In this document: piece after piece, positions 40,830 to 49,841 of the stretch | How the letters are laid out: the number at the start of each line of letters is the position of its first letter | Position numbering within the stretch: the stretch's first letter is position 1 | Assembly (NCBI RefSeq): GCF_044762855.1 | Contig: NZ_JBIWFB010000001.1 | Coordinates: 1,054,001 to 1,118,000 of the forward strand | Direction: 5' to 3' | DNA length: 64,000 bases | Source: Psychrobacillus sp044762855 | GTDB taxonomy: Bacteria; Bacillota; Bacilli; Bacillales_A; Planococcaceae | Translations under genes and position numbers: made by a program | The notes under the pieces: model-generated | Databases searched by the model: none | What the model was told of the DNA's origin: nothing | The model's input: the letters and a program-made list of their open reading frames with translations, nothing else

Positions 40830-41597
40830 ATGTTTAAAAATATGATTTATTTTAATGCACAAAAAGTAGCTGAATACAAAGCCGTTTTAGAAGGGAAAAA
40901 ACATGTAGCAATAAAAAATGTGAAAATATCTTCGTCCAAATCTCTAGATGCTAACATTTCAGTATTTTCCGGGGGGATTGGTGGAACTAATGAAATGGAA
41001 GGTGAGTTGATTGATAACCTGGTTTTAGATTGTAATGATTTTGAAGAATTATTAAAGAAAAAAGGTGGAAATCATTATTTTGATTTAATGACTTTAGATT
41101 ACGATATTGAGACTATTACAAAATCATCAATCATTTCATTCGAAGGGGCAATAAGTATTCCAAATGAGTTTGATATGATGGAATTAATTAATCAATTTAA
41201 ACCTATATTGATAAATAGCATGAATTTAGCTAATGCTCAGGAAGAAGAACTTTTTAAAAAGATTTTTGAAAAAGAGAGTACTAAAATTCCAATTTTTATT
41301 GAAAGTAGTCAATTAGGTGAAAGGCAAGGCTTTACAAAGTTAACATCGACAGAATTACTTGTAGGTATGGAAGCATTAGAAGATTATGAGGAAGAAGAAC
41401 TTACTTTTATTGCAAAAATTACATCTAGAAAACAAATAAAAGATACATCTATTGTTGTTTTCGATATCATGAAAGATTTGTTTTCAATTAGTAGAGGACT
41501 AAGAAGACAAATGGGACAAAGTGAAATAGAGGGGATTGAAAATATCAAATCAGAAAGAGATACGATAGAATTAGAAGTGTTAGCGATTTATAGATGA
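40830..41597 (+). CDS. DUF6414-like protein
   Basis: Soluble protein of 255 aa. It starts MFKNMIYFNAQKVAEYKAVLEGKK and contains a glycine-rich ISVFSGGIGG, the segment FEELLKKKGGNHYFDLM, EGAISIPNEFDMMELINQFKPILI and ESTKIPIFIES. These resemble the DUF6414 family, whose role is unknown but which is often found in mobile or defence-related contexts. The ribosome site CGGAGGGATTATT supports ATG 40830 over the longer frame from 40773. It is isolated, in an AT-rich region with a microsatellite and repeat debris, so horizontal origin is plausible. Confidence 0.65.
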   Translation: MFKNMIYFNAQKVAEYKAVLEGKKHVAIKNVKISSSKSLDANISVFSGGIGGTNEMEGELIDNLVLDCNDFEELLKKKGGNHYFDLMTLDYDIETITKSSIISFEGAISIPNEFDMMELINQFKPILINSMNLANAQEEELFKKIFEKESTKIPIFIESSQLGERQGFTKLTSTELLVGMEALEDYEEEELTFIAKITSRKQIKDTSIVVFDIMKDLFSISRGLRRQMGQSEIEGIENIKSERDTIELEVLAIYR

Positions 41598-41764
41598 AAT
41601 AAAATTTAAGACAAAAACCTTATTTAACCTTGTAACGAAGAATCGTACCATAAGTAATGAGACCATTTTATCTTGATATTCATATATAAAAGTTGTGACA
41701 AAATAGAAGAGTAATTTTTATGTAAGTATGCTTATTATTCATTCATAGTTGAAATATCAAATAA

Positions 41765-41809
41765 AAAAAGGTTATCAAAGCGACTAAAAACCCGCTCTGA
41801 TAACCTTTT
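41765..41809 (-). terminator. Terminator of rqcH
   Basis: AAAAAGGTTATCA and TGATAACCTTTT arms with an inner AGCG/CGCT pair. T-rich on both exits; it can also stop transcripts from the DUF6414-like gene. Confidence 0.8.
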
Positions 41810-41810
41810 C

Positions 41811-43496
41811 TCATTTCTTCATCAACCGAATCTTCTCCTCATCCGGAGTAACAAACAAAGTAGTCTGTTCAAAATAAATAACAAACCCCGGCTTAGCCCC
41901 GCTTGGCTTCTTCACTTGCTTAATCACCGTATAATCAACCGGCACAGAAGCAGACTCTCGAGCTTTACTAAAATAAGCGGCAAGATTCGCTGCTTCTAGC
42001 AATGCTACTTCAGATGGATTATCGGAATGTATAACGACATGGGATCCTGGGATATCCTTAGTGTGGAGCCATGTATCTGATTTCTTCGCTAGTTTGAATG
42101 TGACGAAATCATTTTGTTTATTGTTTTTACCGACAGAAATTTCAGTTCCGTCTGAGGCGATGAATTTTTCTGGTGTTGGCTTCAATGGTTTTTTCTTCTT
42201 TTTGGAAGCTCTTGCTTTTAATAAGCCTTGCTCCATTAGTTCTTCTCGAATTTCTTCGATGTCGGTTGGAGATGCTTGCATGACTTGTTGAAGCAGTAAT
42301 TCGAAATAGGCAATATCGTCTTTTGTGATTTCAAATTGCTGTTCGATTTTTTGTAAAGCTGTTTTTGCTTTTGTGTAGCGATTGTAATAGCTTTGTGCAT
42401 TTTGGGTTGGTGTTTTTCGTGTATCCAACGGGATGATGACTGTTTTTTCCTCTTCATCGTAGTAGTTGACGAGCTCCACTTCTTTTAACCCTTTTTCCAA
42501 TGCGTATGCATTTGCCATTAAAAGCTCTCCGTACAATTGGAATGTATCAAGCTTTTCGGCTTGTTCGAAATCTTTTTGGAGTTTTTTCATCTTTAGCTTC
42601 AATTTATTTAATTCGTTTTGAAGCCATCTTTCTAAGTCGCCAGCTTGTTGTTTGACACGGTCTCGTTCCGCTTTGGCGAAATATACTCGGTCCAGTAAAT
42701 TTCCTAGCGTTTTTTCGCTAAATTTGTCGCCATCTAAATGGGTTAACTCATTCGGTGAATAATACGTTTTTCCGCCAGATTCGACAATTTGTTTCGAAGT
42801 TCCACCTTGTTCAAATTCGTTCAAATATTCCTTGTAAATTTCGACACGATTCGCACCGTTTTGGAAGCGATGTACTATTTCTTTTGCGTGTAAAGGAGAG
42901 AAACCGGAAATTTGCTCGACGATTTCTTTCGATTCATTAGCTGTTTGAATCACATTAAGGAGTGCCTCTGAATACACTAAGGGATGGAGCTTATCCTGCG
43001 CAGGTGGTGCAATATAAGGTTGCCCAGGTAAAATCGTCCGGTAACTATTCATGGAAGGTGATAGATGCTTAATACTTTCCAAAATGAGATTACGGGTAGG
43101 ATCGACTAATAATAAGTTACTATGGCGACCCATAATTTCCATATGGATTTCTCGCGTTATGTCGTCTCCGATTTCATTTTTACTTTGAATTTGGAAAATG
43201 ATAATTCGGTCTGTTTCATGTTGTCGAACAGAATGAATAATGCCGCCTTCTAAATGTTTGCGTAGCACCATGCAAAATAATGGTGGTTGTGTTGGATTAT
43301 CAATTGTTTCGTTTGTAATTTGTACGCGAGAATAGGAAGGGTGAACAGAAAATAATAATTTGTAGTTTTGCCCTTGTGCTCGGATATGCATTAAAATTTC
43401 TTGTGCATTTGGTTGATGTATTTTAGAAATACGTCCTGAAACCAATTGTTGTAGTTCTGTTGTCATTGCTATTGTAAATAAACCGTCAAAAGCCAT
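41811..43496 (-). CDS. rqcH: Rqc2 homologue RqcH (NFACT protein, alanine-tailing)
   Basis: Ribosome quality-control factor that binds stalled 50S subunits and recruits tRNA-Ala to add C-terminal alanine tails. It has 561 aa. The NFACT-N domain starts MAFDGLFTIAMTTELQQLVSGRISKIHQP and has the conserved Asp-Arg pair at D96-R97 (HETDRIII), equivalent by position to the functional DR of B. subtilis RqcH. Helix-hairpin-helix and coiled coil follow (LERWLQNELNKLKLKMKKLQKDFEQAEK). The C-terminal NFACT-R domain contains KNNKQNDFVTFKLAKKSDTWLHTKDIPGSHVVI. AAAGAGG sets ATG 43496. It is divergent from gmk. The old name fibronectin-binding protein A refers to the same family. Confidence 0.93.
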   Translation of the reverse strand: MAFDGLFTIAMTTELQQLVSGRISKIHQPNAQEILMHIRAQGQNYKLLFSVHPSYSRVQITNETIDNPTQPPLFCMVLRKHLEGGIIHSVRQHETDRIIIFQIQSKNEIGDDITREIHMEIMGRHSNLLLVDPTRNLILESIKHLSPSMNSYRTILPGQPYIAPPAQDKLHPLVYSEALLNVIQTANESKEIVEQISGFSPLHAKEIVHRFQNGANRVEIYKEYLNEFEQGGTSKQIVESGGKTYYSPNELTHLDGDKFSEKTLGNLLDRVYFAKAERDRVKQQAGDLERWLQNELNKLKLKMKKLQKDFEQAEKLDTFQLYGELLMANAYALEKGLKEVELVNYYDEEEKTVIIPLDTRKTPTQNAQSYYNRYTKAKTALQKIEQQFEITKDDIAYFELLLQQVMQASPTDIEEIREELMEQGLLKARASKKKKKPLKPTPEKFIASDGTEISVGKNNKQNDFVTFKLAKKSDTWLHTKDIPGSHVVIHSDNPSEVALLEAANLAAYFSKARESASVPVDYTVIKQVKKPSGAKPGFVIYFEQTTLFVTPDEEKIRLMKK

Positions 43497-43598
43497 AATT
43501 GTATCCTCTTTCAAAACTTTATCGTCGAACTAGCCTATTGCCACACTTTTTTAGGCAATAACGCTTTTCTAATATGATATCATTTTAATGGAAACTTG

Positions 43599-43607
43599 TG
43601 TTATAAT
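43599..43607 (+). promoter_or_regulatory. Extended -10 promoter of the gmk operon
   Basis: TGTTATAAT (TGn + TATAAT) about 60 nt before gmk in the rqcH-gmk divergent gap. The -35 is poor, as usual with extended -10 promoters. Confidence 0.5.
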
Positions 43608-43665
43608 CAGTTAAGTATATAATGCAACAAGGAAACGGAGTAAGCATATATTTGAAGGAGACGTT

Positions 43666-44286
43666 ATGCGAAGAGAAAAAGGTATATTAATCGTTTTATC
43701 AGGTCCATCTGGAGTTGGTAAAGGGACAGTGAGAAAAGAACTGTTTTCCGAGCCTGGTACAAATTACGAATATTCCATTTCTATGACTACAAGACTTCCT
43801 AGAGAAGGCGAAGTAGACGGAGTGGATTATTTCTTTAAACAGAAAGAAGAATTTGAACAGTTAATCGGACAAGGGAAGTTATTAGAGTATGCCTCTTATG
43901 TCGGCAATTATTATGGTACTCCCATCGACTATGTAAATGAAACACTCGATTCTGGTCGCGATGTATTTTTAGAAATCGAAGTACAAGGAGCAGCCCTTGT
44001 TCGAGAAAAAGCACCAGATGCACTTTTTATATTCCTTGCACCGCCTAGTTTGTCTGAGTTAGAGCAACGACTAATAGGCAGAGGGACAGAAACAGAAGAT
44101 GTGATCAATTCAAGAATTCAAGCTGCTAGACAAGAACTTGAAATGATGCATCTATATGATTATGTAGTGGAAAATGATGAAGTCACAAAAGCATGTGCGA
44201 AAATAAATGCCATCGTTGCTGCTGAGCATTGTCGACGTGAACGTGTTGAAAAAAGATATTTAGCAATGTTGGAAGGGGAATTTTAA
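43666..44286 (+). CDS. gmk: Guanylate kinase
   Basis: Phosphorylates GMP to GDP, 206 aa. The P-loop is LSGPSGVGKGTVRKEL, and the GMP-binding region SMTTRLPREGEVDGVDYFF is followed by LEYASYVGNYYGTP. The catalytic/lid region has RLIGRGTETEDVINSRI. GAAGGAGACGTT precedes ATG. It is the first gene of the core operon and directly abuts rpoZ. The yloC and remA genes that precede gmk in B. subtilis are not here. Confidence 0.96.
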   Translation: MRREKGILIVLSGPSGVGKGTVRKELFSEPGTNYEYSISMTTRLPREGEVDGVDYFFKQKEEFEQLIGQGKLLEYASYVGNYYGTPIDYVNETLDSGRDVFLEIEVQGAALVREKAPDALFIFLAPPSLSELEQRLIGRGTETEDVINSRIQAARQELEMMHLYDYVVENDEVTKACAKINAIVAAEHCRRERVEKRYLAMLEGEF

Positions 44287-44511
44287 ATGTTATATCCATC
44301 AGTAGATTCATTAAAAAACAAAATCGATTCAAAATACTCGTTAGTAAGTGTAGCTTCTAAAAGAGCACGACAGTTACAAGAAGAAGGCGGCGAACGTTTA
44401 ACTTCATACGTATCTGCTAAACAAGTTGGGAAAGCGTTAGAAGAAGTTGCAGCTGGGGAACTGGCGATTGAGTCATCTAACGAAAACATAGTTTACGAAG
44501 ACGAAGTGTAA
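44287..44511 (+). CDS. rpoZ: RNA polymerase omega subunit
   Basis: Small RNA polymerase subunit of 74 aa that stabilises beta-prime. It contains the family core KIDSKYSLVSVASKRARQLQEEG and GKALEEVAAGEL. It starts on the base right after the gmk stop codon; the ribosome site GGAAGGGGAATTTTAA lies inside gmk. A strong hairpin at 44536 follows, before coaBC. Confidence 0.95.
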   Translation: MLYPSVDSLKNKIDSKYSLVSVASKRARQLQEEGGERLTSYVSAKQVGKALEEVAAGELAIESSNENIVYEDEV

Positions 44512-44535
44512 GAAGTGTAATAGGATGAATGAAAC

Positions 44536-44572
44536 ACCTCCCAAAGTAAGTACTCTTTGGGAGGTTGTTATT
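44536..44572 (+). terminator. Terminator or attenuator after rpoZ
   Basis: ACCTCCCAAAG (44536-44546) and CTTTGGGAGGT (44555-44565) pair perfectly, then TGTTATTT. It separates gmk-rpoZ from the coaBC-priA genes. Confidence 0.75.
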
Positions 44573-44590
44573 TAGAGGGGAGAAATTAAG

Positions 44591-45799
44591 ATGTTAACTT
44601 CTAAAAAAATTGTCGTTTGTGTAACTGGTGGGATTGCAGTTTATAAAACGGTTGCACTTGTCAGCAAGCTTACGCAAGCTGGTGCTGATGTAAAAGTAAT
44701 CATGACGAAATCCGCAATGGAATTTGTACAACCTCTAACTTTTCAAGCAATGTCTAGAAATGATGTGTATTTCGATACATTTGATGAGAAAGATTCGCGT
44801 GTGATCGCGCATATTAATTTAGCAGATTGGGCAGATTTAGTCATTGTGGCACCTGCAACAGCCAACGTTATTGGCAAACTTGCGAACGGCATTGCGGACG
44901 ATATGGTGACGACAACATTACTTGCGACGACTGCAAAAGTGTGGATCGCACCAGCGATGAATGTACATATGTATGAAAATGCAGCGGTTATACGAAATAT
45001 AGATCAACTTTCAAAAGACGGATATTCATTCATAGAGCCTTCTGAAGGTTTTTTAGCATGTGGTTATGTTGGAAAGGGGCGATTGGAAGAACCGGAAAAA
45101 ATTGTACAACTTGTGGAAGACTATTTTACCCCGAAGGATTTGCCTCTTAAAGGGAAGAAAGTTGTTGTCACAGCTGGACCGACGAGAGAAAGAATTGACC
45201 CAGTTCGCTTTTTAACGAATTTTTCAAGTGGGAAAATGGGATATGCAATGGCGGAAGCAGCGGCTGAATTAGGTGCGGAAACAATTCTTATTTCAGGGCC
45301 TGTCAGTATAAATCCACCTTCTAATGTACAATTTATTTCAGTGGAAAGTGCCAAGGAAATGTATGAAGCCGTTATAGAGGAGTTTGATACAGCTTCTATT
45401 GTCATAAAAACTGCGGCTGTTGCTGATTATAAACCGAAAGAAGTACATGGCCAAAAGATGAAAAAGCAACCAGGAGAAGCGACCATTGTATTAGAGCGAA
45501 CAACCGATATTCTGGCGGCGCTTGGTGAAAGAAAAACGAGTCAATTGTTAATAGGGTTTGCTGCAGAAACAAATGATGTCACGCATTATGCAAAAGGAAA
45601 ACTAGCAAAGAAAAATGCGGATTATATCATTGCAAATGACGTAACAGAAGCAGGTTCAGGATTTGGCACGGATACAAATTCCGTTACTTTAGTTGGAAAA
45701 AACGATATGGAAATACATTTTGACCACCTACCTAAGAAGGAACTTGCACTACAATTGCTACAAACAATTATGAAATTAGAAACAGCTGAGTCAAAATGA
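44591..45799 (+). CDS. coaBC: Bifunctional phosphopantothenoylcysteine decarboxylase / synthetase
   Basis: Two coenzyme A biosynthesis steps in one 402-aa protein. The N-terminal flavoprotein CoaC (residues ~1-190) has GGIAVYKTVALVSKL, active-site-type HINLADWADLVIVAPATANVIGKLANGIADDM and PAMNVHMYENAAV. The C-terminal CoaB (~190-400) has VVVTAGPTRERIDPVRFLTNFSSGKMGYA, KTAAVADYKPKEV and FAAETND. Its last four bases overlap the priA start (ATGA). Confidence 0.95.
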   Translation: MLTSKKIVVCVTGGIAVYKTVALVSKLTQAGADVKVIMTKSAMEFVQPLTFQAMSRNDVYFDTFDEKDSRVIAHINLADWADLVIVAPATANVIGKLANGIADDMVTTTLLATTAKVWIAPAMNVHMYENAAVIRNIDQLSKDGYSFIEPSEGFLACGYVGKGRLEEPEKIVQLVEDYFTPKDLPLKGKKVVVTAGPTRERIDPVRFLTNFSSGKMGYAMAEAAAELGAETILISGPVSINPPSNVQFISVESAKEMYEAVIEEFDTASIVIKTAAVADYKPKEVHGQKMKKQPGEATIVLERTTDILAALGERKTSQLLIGFAAETNDVTHYAKGKLAKKNADYIIANDVTEAGSGFGTDTNSVTLVGKNDMEIHFDHLPKKELALQLLQTIMKLETAESK

Positions 45800-48207
45800 T
45801 CGTAGAAGTAATTGTCGATGTTTCTGCCTATCCAATTGATCGACCTTTTGACTATATCGTCCCTGAAAAGTTGGAGACCCTTGTGGAACGAGGAAGTCGA
45901 GTGCACGTGCCTTTTGGACCTCGTAAAGTGCAAGGCTTTGTCACGAATATAAAAGAAGAAACAGATTTAGATAAGTCGAAATTAAAAGAAGTGCACTCCC
46001 TTGTGGACGTGGAACCTGTTGTAACAGAAGAGCTTTTGCAGCTATCCAAATGGCTGACGAAAAAAACACTTTGCTATGAAATAGATGCCTTGCAAGTAAT
46101 GCTTCCAGCGGCTTTGCGTGCTACTTATAAGAAAAATATTAGGTTAGTCGACTCATCTGCACTAGATGAAGACTTTTTAGCTTTGTTCGGAAAAAAAGAG
46201 ATCATTTCCTACGAAGTTATTGAAAAATCTGGTTATTTACGTGCGATGAAGAAGTACTTAACAGATGGTGCTATTCAGTTAGAAACGGTTATTAAGCAGC
46301 ATGCTAAAGCAAAAACAATTGTGAAATATAATATAGCATCAGATAGAGAATTTATTGTCGAACAGTTAAACAGCTTAACGAAACAAGCAGTGAAGCAAAA
46401 AGAGTTAATCGAATGGCTGTTACAGCAAGAGCAAACTACATTTACGATGCAACAGCTGGTCGAAGTTGCAAATGCAAGCAATAGTACAGTAAAAGCATTA
46501 ATCGAAAAAGGAATTTTAGAAAAAGAACAAGAAGAAGTTTATCGCGAGATTTCTTCTTTGGAATATGATGATAAAGATAAACGATTCCAGCTTACAGAAG
46601 AACAAAATAAGGCACTTTCGAACATTAAACATGCGCAAGAACATGCCGAAAATACAACATTTTTACTTCATGGAATTACTGGTAGTGGAAAAACAGAAAT
46701 CTATTTGAATGCAATCGAAAATTCCATTCTAAAAGGAAAGCAAGCGATTATGCTTGTGCCAGAAATCTCGTTAACCCCTCAAATGACTCGTCGTTTTAAG
46801 CTACGCTTTGGTGATCAAGTGGCTGTTATGCATAGCGGATTATCTATCGGTGAAAAATACGATGAATGGCGGAAAATATGGCGTGGGGAAGTAAAAGTTG
46901 TTGTCGGTGCTAGATCTGCTATATTTGCTCCATTCAAAGATTTAGGAATTATTATTTTGGATGAAGAACATGAATCTACTTATAAACAAGAGGACAATCC
47001 TAGATATCATGCTAGAGATGTAGCAATTTGGCGCAGTGAATTTCACCAATGTCCAGTTATTTTAGGAAGTGCCACACCATCACTTGAATCTTATGCACGA
47101 GCATCTAAAGGGGTTTATTCTTTATTAACATTGAAAATGCGTGCAAAAGAACAAGCATTACCAACCGTAAATGTTGTAGATATGCGCGCAGAGTTAAAAA
47201 ACGGAAATCGTTCTATGTTTAGTGTAGACCTTGCAGACGCTGTGAGAGAAAAATTAGATAAAAAAGAACAAATTGTCCTGTTTTTAAATAAAAGAGGATT
47301 TTCATCTTTCGTCTTATGTCGAGACTGTGGAACAGTAGTAGAATGTAAACAATGTGATATTTCATTGACCTATCACCGAGCGGGAGAACAATTAAAATGT
47401 CACTATTGTGGACATGAAGAACCAGTACCTAAAACATGTCCTGAATGTAGTAGTGAACATATTCGCTTTTTCGGTACAGGCACACAAAAAGTCGAAGAAG
47501 AAATCGCGAAATTATTTCCCTATGCAAGAGTGTTGCGAATGGATGTAGATACAACAAGAGCAAAAGGTGCCCATGAACGTATATTAAAACAGTTCGGAGA
47601 CGGTGAGGCGGACATATTACTCGGTACGCAAATGATTGCCAAAGGGTTAGATTTTCCGAATATTACACTAGTAGGCGTATTAAATGCCGATACAACACTC
47701 CATTTAGCAGATTTCCGAGCAGCGGAAAAAACATTTCAACTAATGACCCAAGTAAGCGGAAGAGCTGGTAGACATGATAAAGAAGGACAAGTATTCATTC
47801 AAACGTATACACCCGAGCATTATGCGATTGAACTATCCAAATCTCAACTATATGAGCCTTTTTATCATACAGAAATGCTGACACGAAAACAGTATGGCTA
47901 TCCACCTTTCTACTTTTTAACATTAGTCCAAGTAACACACGAGAATGTTATGCTTGCGTCTGAATATGCAAAGCTTGCGACCGATTGGTTAAGAGCAAAT
48001 TTATCGTCCACGACAATGGTCGTTGGGCCTACAGCTAGTGCTATTAGTAAAATACAAAATAGATATCGTTACCAATGTTTGATAAAATACAAAAAAGAGC
48101 CATTATTAATCGAAAAACTACAGCAATTAATCAAAATATACCGTACAGAATGGATAAAAAAAGGCGTTATCTTAACAATTGATTTAGACCCATCTACTAT
48201 TTTATAA
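45796..48207 (+). CDS. priA: Primosomal replication restart helicase PriA
   Basis: Superfamily 2 DNA helicase of 803 aa that reloads the replisome at stalled forks. The 3'-OH-binding N-terminal domain covers ~1-105 (VDVSAYPIDRPFDYIVPEKL). Walker A is HGITGSGKTEIYL near residue 292. DEAH box is ILDEEHESTYKQEDNPRYHARDVA. Zinc-binding cysteines occur in CRDCGTVVECKQCDISLTYHR and CHYCGHEEPVPKTCPECSS. Helicase motif V/VI regions are LLGTQMIAKGLDFPN and QVSGRAGRHDKEGQV. It is coupled to coaBC by a 4-nt overlap. Confidence 0.96.
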   Translation: MIVEVIVDVSAYPIDRPFDYIVPEKLETLVERGSRVHVPFGPRKVQGFVTNIKEETDLDKSKLKEVHSLVDVEPVVTEELLQLSKWLTKKTLCYEIDALQVMLPAALRATYKKNIRLVDSSALDEDFLALFGKKEIISYEVIEKSGYLRAMKKYLTDGAIQLETVIKQHAKAKTIVKYNIASDREFIVEQLNSLTKQAVKQKELIEWLLQQEQTTFTMQQLVEVANASNSTVKALIEKGILEKEQEEVYREISSLEYDDKDKRFQLTEEQNKALSNIKHAQEHAENTTFLLHGITGSGKTEIYLNAIENSILKGKQAIMLVPEISLTPQMTRRFKLRFGDQVAVMHSGLSIGEKYDEWRKIWRGEVKVVVGARSAIFAPFKDLGIIILDEEHESTYKQEDNPRYHARDVAIWRSEFHQCPVILGSATPSLESYARASKGVYSLLTLKMRAKEQALPTVNVVDMRAELKNGNRSMFSVDLADAVREKLDKKEQIVLFLNKRGFSSFVLCRDCGTVVECKQCDISLTYHRAGEQLKCHYCGHEEPVPKTCPECSSEHIRFFGTGTQKVEEEIAKLFPYARVLRMDVDTTRAKGAHERILKQFGDGEADILLGTQMIAKGLDFPNITLVGVLNADTTLHLADFRAAEKTFQLMTQVSGRAGRHDKEGQVFIQTYTPEHYAIELSKSQLYEPFYHTEMLTRKQYGYPPFYFLTLVQVTHENVMLASEYAKLATDWLRANLSSTTMVVGPTASAISKIQNRYRYQCLIKYKKEPLLIEKLQQLIKIYRTEWIKKGVILTIDLDPSTIL

Positions 48208-48244
48208 CAATATTCAGCAAAAAGAATTGCTGGATATTGTTATT
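48206..48244 (+). terminator. Terminator of coaBC-priA
   Basis: AACAATATTCAGCA and TGCTGGATATTGTT arms (one G-T pair) starting at the priA stop codon, followed by ATT. The T-tract is weak. Confidence 0.55.
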
Positions 48245-48387
48245 GCCTCCGGCGGGTGTCACAAATTTTGAAAGGAGTTGAGGAAGGCAGTCTAAGTTCG
48301 CGACGTCCTGTCGCAACGACTGCATGACCTACATCGTGTAGGCCTAACTCAATTCAAAATTTGGACGTAATTACGCTGAGGCGAAAT
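48244..48387. ncRNA. Structured multi-helix element between priA and def
   Basis: An element of ~144 nt, richer in G+C than its surroundings, which folds into nested perfect helices. P1: GCCTC (48245-48249) / GAGGC (48378-48382). P2: CAAATTTTGAA (48262-48272) / TTCAAAATTTG (48353-48363). P3, separated by a 5-nt bulge: TTGAG (48278-48282) / CTCAA (48348-48352). P4: GCAGTC (48287-48292) / GACTGC (48318-48323). This encloses GCGAC (48300-48304) / GTCGC (48310-48314) with loop GTCCT. P5: CCTACA (48328-48333) / TGTAGG (48337-48342) with a 3-nt loop. There is no ORF. It ends 28 nt before def. It may be a cis-acting RNA, a small RNA, or a mobile repeat with RNA-like symmetry; strand is undetermined. 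Confidence 0.6.
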
Positions 48388-48414
48388 TGATTTAGATTGA
48401 AATGAGGAATTTAC

Positions 48415-48903
48415 ATGGCAATTAGACCAGTTATTACACACCCAAATGAAATTTTGACGACGAAATGTCGAGAAGTCACAGTTTTTGACGAAAAATTAGC
48501 AACACTACTAGATGATATGTACGACACAATGATTGCTTCTGATGGAATTGGAATCGCAGCACCACAAGTTGGGGAAACGGTTCAAGTGGCAATTGTTGAT
48601 CTTGGGGAAGGACAAGAAGTAATAGAGATGGTTAACCCTGAAGTCGTGCAGATTGGCGGATCTGAAATAGAAGTAGAAGGTTGTTTAAGCTTTCCAGATA
48701 TATATGGAGAAGTAGAACGTCCATTTTATGTGAAAGTAGAAGCGCAAGATCGTGATGGCGCATTATATGAACTAGAAGCAGAGGACTATGAAGCAAGAGC
48801 TATTTTACATGAAATCGATCATTTACATGGAGTTTTATTTACAACTAAAGTGATTCGTTATGTAGATTTAGAGGAATTAGAAAATGAGGAGGAAGAAGCA
48901 TGA
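48415..48903 (+). CDS. def: Peptide deformylase
   Basis: Metalloenzyme of 162 aa that removes the formyl group from nascent proteins. All three motifs are present: GIGIAAPQVG, EGCLSFP (metal Cys) and HEIDHLHG (metal His pair and catalytic Glu). GAGGAATTTAC precedes ATG. It overlaps fmt by 4 nt, so formylation and deformylation genes are co-translated. It lies downstream of the structured element, which may regulate it. Confidence 0.96.
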   Translation: MAIRPVITHPNEILTTKCREVTVFDEKLATLLDDMYDTMIASDGIGIAAPQVGETVQVAIVDLGEGQEVIEMVNPEVVQIGGSEIEVEGCLSFPDIYGEVERPFYVKVEAQDRDGALYELEAEDYEARAILHEIDHLHGVLFTTKVIRYVDLEELENEEEEA

Positions 48904-49841
48904 CAAATATTATTTTCATGGGGACACCTGCATTTTCAGCACCCATCTTACGAATGCTCGTTGAAGAAGGCTATAATGTACAAGCTGTAGTGACACAGCC
49001 GGATCGCCCAGTAGGAAGAAAAAAAGTGCTAACTGCTCCGCCTGTTAAAGAAGAAGCAGTTAAACTGGGGCTACCAGTCATCCAACCGAACAAGCTGAAA
49101 GGTTCACCAGAACTCGAAGAAATTATTAAGTTAGCTCCAGATTTGATCGTGACAGCGGCATTTGGTCAACTATTACCGAAAGAATTACTTGATGCTCCGG
49201 AACTTGGTTGTATTAACGTACATGCATCGCTATTACCAGCATACCGCGGAGGAGCACCGATTCACCAAGCGATTATTGATGGGCAAGACAAAACGGGCGT
49301 AACGATTATGTATATGGAAGAAAAGCTAGACGCTGGAGATATTATTTCTCAAAGTGAAATCCCAATTGCACATACGGACGATACAGGCTTACTTTTTGAT
49401 AAGTTAAGCAAAGTCGGTTCTGATTTATTAAAAGAAACTTTACCTTCGATCATTTCGAAAACAAATAATCGGGTAAAGCAAGATGAGTCACAAGTAACGT
49501 TTGCTAGAAATATTTCACGAGAGCAAGAAAGAATCGATTGGAACAAATCGGCGTTAGATATACACAACCAAATTCGGGGGTTACATCCATGGCCAGTTGC
49601 ATATACAACGTTAGAAAGCCAGACGGTGAAAGTATGGAAAGCAGATACAATACAAGCAAAGTCAAAAGAATTACCAGGAACTGTTGTGAAAATTGAATCG
49701 GATTATTTTGTCGTACAAACAGGATTGGAAGAAGCAATTCGAATAGATGAATTACAGCCAGCTGGAAAAAAGAAAATGACCGCAGAAGATTATTTGCGTG
49801 GCGTTGGTTCGAAATTGCGAATAGGGGATATATTTGAATGA
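48900..49841 (+). CDS. fmt: Methionyl-tRNA formyltransferase
   Basis: Formylates initiator Met-tRNA using 10-formyl-tetrahydrofolate, 313 aa. The N-terminal formyltransferase domain has IIFMGTPAFSAPILRML, catalytic NVHASLLPAYRGGAPIHQAII (Asn, His) and GVTIMYMEEKLDAGDII (catalytic Asp). The C-terminal tRNA-binding barrel starts near ~205 (ERIDWNKSALDIHNQIRGLHPWPVAYT). It has 4-nt overlaps with def and rsmB on either side. Confidence 0.96.
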   Translation: MTNIIFMGTPAFSAPILRMLVEEGYNVQAVVTQPDRPVGRKKVLTAPPVKEEAVKLGLPVIQPNKLKGSPELEEIIKLAPDLIVTAAFGQLLPKELLDAPELGCINVHASLLPAYRGGAPIHQAIIDGQDKTGVTIMYMEEKLDAGDIISQSEIPIAHTDDTGLLFDKLSKVGSDLLKETLPSIISKTNNRVKQDESQVTFARNISREQERIDWNKSALDIHNQIRGLHPWPVAYTTLESQTVKVWKADTIQAKSKELPGTVVKIESDYFVVQTGLEEAIRIDELQPAGKKKMTAEDYLRGVGSKLRIGDIFE

